A DNA stretch of 64,000 bases from Planctomycetia bacterium (GTDB lineage: Bacteria; Planctomycetota; Phycisphaerae; UBA1845; UTPLA1), in contig JABTTW010000001.1 of NCBI GenBank assembly GCA_015075745.1, positions 2,232,001 to 2,296,000 of the forward strand. The letters run 5' to 3'. Positions 57,180 to 64,000 of this stretch are shown here, piece after piece; within the stretch, counting starts at the first letter, position 1, and every line of letters begins with the position of its first letter. The notes below the pieces were generated by a model that did no database searches, had not been told where the DNA came from, and saw only the letters and a program-made list of their open reading frames with translations. Both the position numbers and the translations under genes were made by a program.

Positions 57180-57188
57180 GAGTTCGCT

Positions 57189-58622
57189 TTGCCCCGAAGT
57201 GTCCGCACACGCATCACGATGTTTGCGACGGCAGTCACCTTGACGGTGTGCCTGATGGTCTGCGCGGCGCTTTACACCGGCCTTCACATTTCTCTGCATC
57301 GAGAGGTGGACGCATTTCTGCGCGGTGAAGTTCAGGAATTCAAGGCCGTCCTCATTCACGAGGACGATGACGACCTGCAAGAGGTGGAGCGCGAGATCCG
57401 CGCGGAGCTGGGGAGCCGGCTGGGAACCGACCTGACCTTTCGGCTCCTCGATTCGACGGGCCGCCTCTTGATCACCAGCGACCCCGACGACGCCTTTGCA
57501 AACCCATGGACCCTTCAGCCCATGGATCCTGCTGACACCCCAATCGTGGCGTTTCAGACGATTCCACCTTCGCCCGGATCTTCATCGGTTCGCTTCTGCA
57601 GCGAACACGTGAACTTACCCGGCAGGGGGGATATGGTGATTCAGGTGGCCTACCGGCTCGATCGCGTGGATCAGTCGCTTTCGGTCTGTCGCCTGGTCTG
57701 TGCCGGGGCAATGGTCCTTGCCGCTTTATTCTCAATCATCGGCGGGCGCGCCGTGGCCCGGCGAAGCCTGCGGCCGGTCGCAGACCTGACGCGAACGGCA
57801 AAGCATATCAGTGCTCGGCGACTGTCGACGAGGCTGCCCCGATCCGGCGCGAACGACGAGCTGGACGCCCTGGCCGACACGTTGAACGAAATGCTGCAGC
57901 GCGTTGAACGGAGCTTTCGACAGATTCAGCAATTCACTGCGGACGCCGCGCACGAGCTGCGAACGCCGTTGACCGCCCTCAAGGGAAATGCGGAGCTTGC
58001 GCTCACTCAATCGCGTTCGGAGGCGCAGCTTCGCGCCGTCATCGAACAGAGTCTTACCTATTACCGAGTCCTGGCCCGTGTCACCGATGATCTATTGCTT
58101 CTCGCGAGACTCGACGCGGGACAGGAGACGCTGCAATTCGAGCGACTCAATTTGTCAGAGATTGTAGAGGATGTCGTCGACCTGTATCGCCCGTTGGCCT
58201 ACGAGAAACGCATCGAGATCGCGGTCCAATCATCGGCGGATACACAGGTCCACGCGGATCAGGGAAAAATCCGCCGGCTCATCAGCAATCTGCTCGACAA
58301 CGCAATCAAGTACATGGGCGACGAGGGCTCGATCGACGTCTGCGTTCAACGCCAAAACGGCGTCGTAACCACCTGCATCGCCGATACGGGCCCGGGCATT
58401 GCAGAAGATGAGCTCCCCCACGTCTTTGAGCGGTTCTACCGAATTGACAGGTCCAGGACAGGCGACGGCGGGGCGGATTCGCGAAGCGTCGGCCTCGGGC
58501 TGGCCATCTGTCGATCCGTCGTCGATGCCCATGGCGGTGACATTTCGATATCGAGCGAATTAGGCAGGGGCACGCAGGTCACCGTCGTACTCAAGACAGA
58601 TGATGTAAACGGAACAGCCTGA
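57189..58622 (+). CDS. Sensor histidine kinase (CusS-like)
   Basis: 477 residues from a TTG start with AGGAG six bases upstream. Two membrane helices (about 10-32 and 168-188) enclose a periplasmic sensing domain of about 135 residues rich in Asp and Glu, followed by HAMP, the DHp domain with H255 in AHELRTPL, and the HATPase domain with N-box LLDNAIKYMG and G-boxes DTGPGI and GLGLAICRS. The partner is the response regulator just upstream. The signal is likely a metal ion. Confidence 0.92.
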   Translation: MPRSVRTRITMFATAVTLTVCLMVCAALYTGLHISLHREVDAFLRGEVQEFKAVLIHEDDDDLQEVEREIRAELGSRLGTDLTFRLLDSTGRLLITSDPDDAFANPWTLQPMDPADTPIVAFQTIPPSPGSSSVRFCSEHVNLPGRGDMVIQVAYRLDRVDQSLSVCRLVCAGAMVLAALFSIIGGRAVARRSLRPVADLTRTAKHISARRLSTRLPRSGANDELDALADTLNEMLQRVERSFRQIQQFTADAAHELRTPLTALKGNAELALTQSRSEAQLRAVIEQSLTYYRVLARVTDDLLLLARLDAGQETLQFERLNLSEIVEDVVDLYRPLAYEKRIEIAVQSSADTQVHADQGKIRRLISNLLDNAIKYMGDEGSIDVCVQRQNGVVTTCIADTGPGIAEDELPHVFERFYRIDRSRTGDGGADSRSVGLGLAICRSVVDAHGGDISISSELGRGTQVTVVLKTDDVNGTA

Positions 58623-58678
58623 CTTTGGCAGCCGAAGTCTATCGCGCATGCCCTCGAATCGAAGGCGCGGGATCGGGC

Positions 58679-58830
58679 TCAGTTCTCCGCCTCAACTTGC
58701 GTTACGGCGTCATCAAGCGAAGTACTCGATGACTGGCTCTTGATCTCCGCAAGTCGATTCAGCATACGGTCGTACTTGGCGGAGGAACTCTCCAGGGGAT
58801 TGGCGCTGGTATCTGCCGCCCGGGCCCGGG
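58679..58830 (-). pseudogene. Coding-like remnant on the minus strand
   Basis: On the minus strand a frame ending at 58679-58681 (TGA) reads ARAADTSANPLES, then AKYDRMLNRLAEIKSQ and ends TQVEAEN. It looks like the C-terminus of a helical protein, but there is no start codon in the frame. It meets the kinase remnant at about 58830. Weak evidence. Confidence 0.3.
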
Positions 58831-59007
58831 GCGCTGGCGATGTTGGATCATCCGAACATCGCCAAGGTACTCGACGCGGGCGTGACCGATACCGGCCGCC
58901 CCTACTTCGTGACGGAATTGTGCGCGGGCGATCGGATCGCGGATTATTGTGATGCGCGTCAGCTCACGATTCCGGCGCGCCGCAACAAGCCTGGCACAGA
59001 GCAATAG
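58831..59007 (+). pseudogene. Ser/Thr protein kinase remnant (N-lobe part)
   Basis: The frame reads ALAMLDHPNIAKVLDAG, TGRPYFVTEL and ADYCDARQL, a close match to the N-lobe of planctomycete Ser/Thr kinases, then stops at 59005-59007 before the catalytic loop. There is no start codon in the fragment. The gene has lost its 5' part and most of the kinase domain. Confidence 0.7.
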
Positions 59008-59067
59008 CCGCGGAGGAATCGAGTCGGTCGTCGCGGCCCATGAATCTACCGCCGCGGGCGGGCCGGG

Positions 59068-59230
59068 CATGGACGATGCCGAGCAGCGTAGCGCCCGGCT
59101 GCTCGTCCAGCTTTACAACTCATGGGAGATGGCAGACCCGGGAAAAGGCCACGCCGCACAGCGCGAGCTCTGGAATGCCAGACTCGATTCCGAGTCGTCA
59201 AAGGTCAACGGAACAAACGAACGCCGTTAA
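59068..59230 (+). pseudogene. Remnant of the kinase C-terminal TPR tail
   Basis: In another frame, about 60 bases after the kinase fragment, ARLLVQLYNSW, DPGKGHAAQ and ELWNARL match the end of planctomycete TPR-kinases (lvxLYxAW...pgkGyxxkAaxWrakL). It probably comes from the same gene, whose central part has been deleted. Confidence 0.55.
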
Positions 59231-59256
59231 ACGACATCCGGAGTGAACCGCCTTCA

Positions 59257-61023
59257 CTAGAGCGGACAGTCATCACCGCCGATGATCATATCCACAAACG
59301 CATCAAGGTCGGCGATGCTCGCGGAGCCCTGCGCGGAGATATCCGCGCAGCCGCAGTCGCCATGCGCAACTCCCAGCACGCAGTCCAGATACCCCTGAAT
59401 GTCGAGGCCGTTGCGCTGGCCGTCAACGAAGCAGTCCCCGGCGCACGCCCCGGGCACGCGAACCGTCGCGGCAACAGAGTCCGGCGAACCGGTCCGAAAG
59501 AGCCCGATCGTAGCTTCGCCGCTCACCGGACCGACATCGGCATCGAACCAGAAGTTGTACATGGTTCCGAATCGCAGGGCGTTGCTGTTTGCGTTCTGCG
59601 CGAAGGTCTGCGGGCTGTTCCATTTGACGTCATTGGTATTGACGTTGAAGGGCCAATCGGTGTTGTCAAACGGCTCGCCGGAGTGGTAGTCCACATCATG
59701 GAACCCCACGTTGGCAATCGTTGTCCCGGTCGGGAAGGGCACTGACAGCGACCCGGCGCTGCGGTGCGAATTCAGATTGTAAATGGCATAGTCATAGCGC
59801 CACATCCCGTTGCCGAGCGGCGTCACCTTGCTGGCCACATGAAACCGCCCTTCGGATGGCACGTCGACGGTTGTCAATTCGACGGATTCGTCAGGATTGC
59901 CGATTCCCAGACCGTGATCCCGCCAGGCCATGATCGCCGGCTCGCCGACGTGCATCGGCCCAGTGGGAAAAATCTGGAAAGAAAGCTCGACGGTGAATTG
60001 CTTGTAAGAGGCGTTGTTCAAGGCATTGCCCGCGATGGCATCGGCGGCTGCGACGTAAACCCCCTCCGAAAAATAAAGCGCCCCGGCGTTCTGATTCGGA
60101 TCAATATCACTGGTCGATATCTGAAGCCGCTTGTAGATCACATTGCCGCTGCCGCCGGAGGGCCCGGGATACTGACCATTGAAGGCATTGCATGCCGAGC
60201 GCGGTCCAAGAATGCCCTGTCCACCGTTGTAACTCGGTCCATAGATATCGCGACAACCCGCGCCAAGCTGGCTCCCGCCGCTGCCGTTACAGGGCAGGCC
60301 ACAACCGCTGCCGGCTGCCGCGACCGTGGCATTCTTCAGCCAGGACATCCCGATCTGCTCGAGCCGTCCGTCCGCCAGCTTGTAGGCGTTCATGCCGAGC
60401 AGCGGCGAGGTTGAGTTCCACGGAAGATTCGTATCGCCGAGGTTGCAGGTATAACTGCCCAGTGAATACGCGTGGATTCCACCGGAAGAGCCCCAATAAT
60501 GGATGCCCTGCGTATCGGAATAAACAACGTCGACACCGCCGACCGAACCGCCGGGATTAAAAGTCGCCGTCAATGTGAACGTGCCGGTCGCGCCGCCATA
60601 CCCGGCGACACGAACGTAATAGGTCTGCCCCATGAGCACGCCAACCGTCGTTGTCGATCGCAGGTCGCCGCATGCATCGTCATCACAGCCGAGTTCGGCC
60701 CCGCCGCAGGATGCAAAAACCGACAACGTGGTGTCCCAACTTGCCGAGCCGCATAAGCTGAAAGTCGCGAGCCCGTCTTCGCCCGGAATGAAGTAGTACC
60801 ACACATCATTGACGTCGCCGGATCCGGCGCAACTGCTGAGATCGGTGCCGCTCGCGCCGACGCTCGTCCCGGCGATCGGCGTATCTACAAAGATCTCGAT
60901 GGCATTGGCGCACTCGTCATTGGCCGGCTGGGCCTGCACAGTGGACGTGGGGATCGCCAGCAATGCGATCGCGATCGTGATGCGAAATGACAGAATTCCA
61001 ATGTTACGGGGGGCTCGGGGCAT
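59257..61023 (-). CDS. Secreted protein with PPC-like domain and dockerin-like tail
   Basis: 588 residues from ATG 61023 (GGAG eight bases upstream). A signal peptide ends near TVQA. The first domain (NDECANAIEI...YYVRVAGYGGATGTFTLTAT) is of PPC-like form, common in planctomycete surface proteins. The middle is a large beta-rich domain with several Cys pairs. The last 60 residues (GDCFVDGQRNGLDIQGYL ... ADISAQGSASIADLDAFVDMI) have two dockerin-like loops. It is divergent from the sodium symporter. The function is unknown. Confidence 0.75.
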   Translation of the reverse strand: MPRAPRNIGILSFRITIAIALLAIPTSTVQAQPANDECANAIEIFVDTPIAGTSVGASGTDLSSCAGSGDVNDVWYYFIPGEDGLATFSLCGSASWDTTLSVFASCGGAELGCDDDACGDLRSTTTVGVLMGQTYYVRVAGYGGATGTFTLTATFNPGGSVGGVDVVYSDTQGIHYWGSSGGIHAYSLGSYTCNLGDTNLPWNSTSPLLGMNAYKLADGRLEQIGMSWLKNATVAAAGSGCGLPCNGSGGSQLGAGCRDIYGPSYNGGQGILGPRSACNAFNGQYPGPSGGSGNVIYKRLQISTSDIDPNQNAGALYFSEGVYVAAADAIAGNALNNASYKQFTVELSFQIFPTGPMHVGEPAIMAWRDHGLGIGNPDESVELTTVDVPSEGRFHVASKVTPLGNGMWRYDYAIYNLNSHRSAGSLSVPFPTGTTIANVGFHDVDYHSGEPFDNTDWPFNVNTNDVKWNSPQTFAQNANSNALRFGTMYNFWFDADVGPVSGEATIGLFRTGSPDSVAATVRVPGACAGDCFVDGQRNGLDIQGYLDCVLGVAHGDCGCADISAQGSASIADLDAFVDMIIGGDDCPL

Positions 61024-61270
61024 GAAACTCACTCCAATGAACGATGACACGGTCCGACGGCCGACCCTGTGCGAAGGAACCTGCCGGCGCCGGGGCCGCC
61101 TTGTCTTGAATCGACAGGTTCGGCTGGTTGACAGACTGCCGAACACGCACGAGCAAGTGGCCCGTGCGACCCCGAAGAATCAAGCGAGACGGTTTATCGG
61201 GAGTTCATTCTATGTGATCGGCATACCTCAAGACAACGATTGAATGGCCGATCATCTATCGAATCTTAAA
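61024..61270. other. Divergent upstream region
   Basis: Part of a 363-base gap between the dockerin-tailed gene and the symporter. No gene is seen. The symporter promoter lies just beyond, at 61271-61323. Confidence 0.35.
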
Positions 61271-61323
61271 ATCGTGCATCAATGCACAATTGGCTTTGAC
61301 GCCTCGCCATCTGCCGGTAATCT
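61271..61323 (+). promoter_or_regulatory. Symporter promoter with palindromic operator
   Basis: TTGACG (61296-61301), a 16-base spacer and TAATCT (61318-61323) precede the gene. Just upstream, ATCGTGCAT (61271-61279) and ATGCACAAT (61282-61290) form an inverted repeat matching at 8 of 9 positions with a two-base centre, as for a dimeric regulator. Function inferred. Confidence 0.55.
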
Positions 61324-61386
61324 ATGCCGATTCTTGATCGCCGAAGTCGTGAATCGCATCCATTCGCCATCTGGAGCATGTCAAAC

Positions 61387-63003
61387 ATGACGCGACCCAA
61401 AGAGCAGTGGGCCAGTCGTCTGGGAGTCATTCTCGCCGTCTCGGGCTCTGCCGTCGGACTGGGAAATTTTCTCCGGTTCCCCGGAAACGCCGCGCTCAAT
61501 GGCGGCGGGGCGTTCATGATCCCTTATTTCATCGCCCTGCTGGTGCTCGGTATTCCCATCTGCTGGATCGAGTGGGCCATGGCGCGACGCGGCGGTCTGG
61601 CCGGATACAACTCGTGTCCCGGCGTTTTCAGCATCATCTGGCCCAATCGTTCGAGCAAGTATCTCGGCTCACTGGGCCTCCTCATCCCACTCATCATTTA
61701 CATGTACTACGTCTACGTCGAGTCGTGGTGCCTGGGTTATTGCTATCTCTACGCGACCATGCCTTCGGACTTCGCGGCGTGCGGCAAGGACCCTGCATTA
61801 TTCAGTTCCTATTTCAAAAAATTCGTCGGCCAGGATCAGGACGGCCTCATGATGGCGGGGGGGCTGCATACCAGCGTCGTCTTCTGGATCATTGTCTTCT
61901 CAATCAACTTCGCCCTCATCTATCGCGGATTAACCAAAGGCATCGAGTCGTTCTGCAAGTACGCGATGCCTGCCATGAGCATCTGCGCGATCATCGTCCT
62001 TGTCCGCGTCCTCACCCTCGGAACGCCCGATCCCGCGAGGCCCGACCAGAATGTGGTCAAGGGTCTGGCCTTCATGTGGGAACCAAACATGGAGAAGCTC
62101 CTGCAGTTTGATACCTGGCTGGCAGCGGCGGGGCAGATTTTCTTCAGCCTCTCTGTCGGTTTCGGTGTCATCATCAATTACGCCAGTTATCTGTCCAGGA
62201 AGGACGATCTGATTCTCTCAGGACTGACCGCGACTTCGACCAACGAGTTCTTCGAAGTGTGTCTCGGCGGATTGATCACCATCCCCGCCGCATTTGTTTT
62301 CCTCGGTGCGACCGGCATCGCCGATTCGATCAACTCGACCTTCTCGCTGGGTTTCCACACGCTCCCAGTCGTCTTCGCCCACATGCCGCTGGGCCGGCTC
62401 TTTGGATTCCTGTGGTTCTTCATGCTCTTCCTCGCGGCAATCACCAGCTCGCTCTCCATGCTCCAGCCCGTGGCGGCGTTTCTGGAGGAAGCATTCAATA
62501 TCGGTCGCCGCTCGGCCGTCGTGATTCTTGGCGTGCTCACTGCGGCAGGCGGCCTCTTCGTCATCTATTTCAGCAAGGGCCTCGGCGCGGTGGACGCCAT
62601 CGACTTCTGGGTTGGAACGCTGGCCATCTTCATCCTCGCGATGATTCAGGTCTTCATGTTCTCCTTCAAGTACGGTGTTGATCAGGGACTCAAGGAGGCC
62701 CATGAAGGCGCCCACATGCGCATCCCCCGAGTCTTCTATTTCATCATCAAGTATGTAACGCCGACCTATTTGCTCATTATTTTCGTCGGCTGGTGCTATC
62801 AATCCCTGCCGAAACGATTCTCGCAGCTCCGGGCCGGCGGTGTCGAGCTCTACTCCGTCATCATGATCCTGATCGCCCTGGTTATTCTCCTCGGCATGAT
62901 CTACTTCGCGGGCAAGCGCTGGAAAAAACGAGGCCCCGTGCCGACACATGTCCCAATCCCCGGTGGCTTCCCCACCGCAGAAATGGAAAAAGGTGCGCGA
63001 TGA
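61387..63003 (+). CDS. SNF-family sodium-dependent transporter
   Basis: 538 residues from ATG 61387 (GGAG ten bases upstream; ATG 61378 is too close to it). The start WASRLGVILAVSGSAVGLGNFLRFP and the 11 or 12 hydrophobic helices are typical of NSS/SNF symporters for amino acids. Its stop overlaps the start of the small gene at 63000 (ATGA). The substrate is not known; a pair of this type in Corynebacterium imports methionine and alanine. Confidence 0.9.
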   Translation: MTRPKEQWASRLGVILAVSGSAVGLGNFLRFPGNAALNGGGAFMIPYFIALLVLGIPICWIEWAMARRGGLAGYNSCPGVFSIIWPNRSSKYLGSLGLLIPLIIYMYYVYVESWCLGYCYLYATMPSDFAACGKDPALFSSYFKKFVGQDQDGLMMAGGLHTSVVFWIIVFSINFALIYRGLTKGIESFCKYAMPAMSICAIIVLVRVLTLGTPDPARPDQNVVKGLAFMWEPNMEKLLQFDTWLAAAGQIFFSLSVGFGVIINYASYLSRKDDLILSGLTATSTNEFFEVCLGGLITIPAAFVFLGATGIADSINSTFSLGFHTLPVVFAHMPLGRLFGFLWFFMLFLAAITSSLSMLQPVAAFLEEAFNIGRRSAVVILGVLTAAGGLFVIYFSKGLGAVDAIDFWVGTLAIFILAMIQVFMFSFKYGVDQGLKEAHEGAHMRIPRVFYFIIKYVTPTYLLIIFVGWCYQSLPKRFSQLRAGGVELYSVIMILIALVILLGMIYFAGKRWKKRGPVPTHVPIPGGFPTAEMEKGAR

Positions 63004-63119
63004 ACGCCTACGGCTGGCTCATCATGTGCGTCTCGATCGGTTTCGTCCTGTCCCTTGCGTCATGGTGCTATTACAAAGTGCTGACCCTGCCTCCGCTTGA
63101 AGAGGGCGAGCAGTTGTAG
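63000..63119 (+). CDS. Small membrane subunit of the symporter (MetS-like)
   Basis: 39 residues with one membrane helix (MNAYGWLIMCVSIGFVLSL) and a short acidic tail. ATG 63000 overlaps the stop of the symporter, so it is translationally coupled. Small partner proteins of NSS transporters, such as MetS, have this size and position. AAGG lies upstream. Confidence 0.7.
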   Translation: MNAYGWLIMCVSIGFVLSLASWCYYKVLTLPPLEEGEQL

Positions 63120-63320
63120 CACCCGCCTTGTGACGCTTCGAGAGCGGCGCGTCCGAGCGAGCTTTGAATAGATCGGGCGATCCCGCGGCAATGGTGCCCA
63201 GGCCCATTCGTATATTGCACTCCTCAGAACAGAATCTTCTCTTTGAGGTGCCGACTCCGCGCCCGCCCGCACAACGGTACAATGCCCCATATGGTCTCGA
63301 ATGGGACCCGGAGCACGCCC

Positions 63321-64000
63321 ATGCAGCAGCGGTTCATTTTTTGGTGCCATCCCTGGGATCTCGAAGACGAAGGCATCGACGCGACCCTGGCCCGACTGGC
63401 CGGCGATATCGGCGTGGACACTCTCAGCGTCACCGCGGTTCATCCCGGGATCTATCAGGTGCGCCCTCGCCCGCTGGGCGACCGGTGGACCTTTCAGTCA
63501 GGCGCGGCTGCACACTTCCAGCCCGATGCAAAGCGCTACGGCTCCTCGCGGATTCGACCGCACGCCGCCGCATGGATGAAAAATCGAAACCCCCTCGAGC
63601 GCATCGCCAAGGCCGCCGAACGCGAGCGACTTCGCCTCCGTGTTCGCGTCTCCCTGCTCAATGGAGAGGAACTCGTCGAGAGACACGCCCACGCCGCCTG
63701 CGTCAATCTATTCGGCGATCCCAGCCGCGATAGGCTCTGCCCCTCCCATCCCGATGTCCGCGAATACGTCGCGGGCCTCGTCGAAGACCTCTGGACCAAC
63801 TACGGCCTCGACGCCATCGAGCTCGACGGCCTCGATTGGGGACATGACAGCCGAATCACTATTAGCGACGACGTACACCATGATGAGTTGCTCGGTCAAT
63901 TTAGCTCGTGGTGCTTCTGCGCATCCTGCCGACAAAGGGCAGCCGAATCATCCATCGACGCCGAAGCCGTTCGCCTCGCCGCCGTAGACCATTGGCGTCT
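63321..64000 (+). CDS. Glycoside-hydrolase-like protein, truncated by the window edge
   Basis: ATG 63321 has GGAG seven bases upstream and the frame stays open to the end; an in-frame ATG 63291 lies ten codons earlier. The 226 visible residues have the order of a TIM-barrel such as GH10-like or alpha-amylase-like proteins: an early FIFWCHPWDLEDEGID, HPGIYQVRP, the strand RVSLLNGEELVERH and the candidate active-site strand AIELDGLDWGH. A CASCR pair near the end is unusual. No signal peptide, so it is probably cytoplasmic. The family is uncertain. Confidence 0.6.
   Translation, partial: MQQRFIFWCHPWDLEDEGIDATLARLAGDIGVDTLSVTAVHPGIYQVRPRPLGDRWTFQSGAAAHFQPDAKRYGSSRIRPHAAAWMKNRNPLERIAKAAERERLRLRVRVSLLNGEELVERHAHAACVNLFGDPSRDRLCPSHPDVREYVAGLVEDLWTNYGLDAIELDGLDWGHDSRITISDDVHHDELLGQFSSWCFCASCRQRAAESSIDAEAVRLAAVDHWR

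Noticed and set aside
58740..58952. A separate small gene
   Set aside because: The frame is a shadow; the true coding signal is the kinase remnant in another frame.
1..64000. CRISPR array, rRNA genes, phage or defence cluster
   Set aside because: No regularly spaced repeats, no rRNA sequence and no recognised phage or defence families were seen.

Overview
The window is GC-rich, gene-dense bacterial DNA and looks like a Planctomycete, probably of the Phycisphaerae type. Pointers are two secreted proteins ending in dockerin-like tails (639-3713, 59257-61023), a DUF1571 protein (12444-13331), large zinc-ribbon membrane proteins, remnants of a planctomycete-style Ser/Thr kinase with a TPR tail (58831-59230), and a TSP3-repeat protein with a C-terminal sorting tail (28183-29454). 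This placement rests on recognised protein families, not on a marker-gene tree.

Layout. 1-12014: a small lipoprotein, a giant repeat-built secreted protein, a PilT-type ATPase, a B12-binding radical SAM enzyme, a zinc-ribbon membrane protein, a cyclodeaminase-like protein, a beta-helix protein and NadD. 12015-20678: a structured leader candidate with DUF1571, RsmE, an AraC regulator, a 53-residue YHS/TRASH-like protein overlapping an NTF2-like lipoprotein, homoserine dehydrogenase, an acidic tail-anchored protein and a GGQ release-factor-like protein. 20736-27652: a YdeI pseudogene with an internal deletion, a phosphatase / cytochrome c'-like fusion lipoprotein, EtfA with an FeS membrane partner, an IS630-family element read through a -1 frameshift, and a B12-binding protein without the usual axial histidine. 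28183-35605: a surface protein and then a complete isc operon (iscR-iscS-iscU-iscA-hscB-hscA-fdx-iscX) with a promoter and an overlapping palindrome. 35651-48426: a long minus-strand run holding trpB-trpA, gyrA, comF, hpf, ptsN, ptsH, ptsI, a DUF2344 protein, RNase E/G and a thioredoxin-like protein. 48537-64000: a tandem ACT protein, tRNA-Val(UAC), a CusCBA-type metal efflux operon with a divergent two-component system, a scar of decayed genes, another dockerin-tailed protein, an SNF-type sodium symporter with a tiny partner subunit, and a truncated glycoside-hydrolase-like gene running off the edge.

How the genes work together. The isc operon is a self-contained FeS assembly system whose predicted autoregulator is its first gene. 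hpf-ptsN-ptsH-ptsI has the make-up of a regulatory phosphotransfer chain, with no sugar permease nearby. The efflux genes and the divergent RR/HK pair form a metal-sensing and export module beside a tRNA gene. I found no CRISPR array, rRNA, phage block or recognised defence or biosynthetic cluster. The most unusual items are the phosphatase-heme fusion lipoprotein, the HscB with two CxxC pairs inside a bacterial isc operon, the highly structured leader at about 12151-12440, and the 36-residue membrane peptide coupled to the tolC-like gene.
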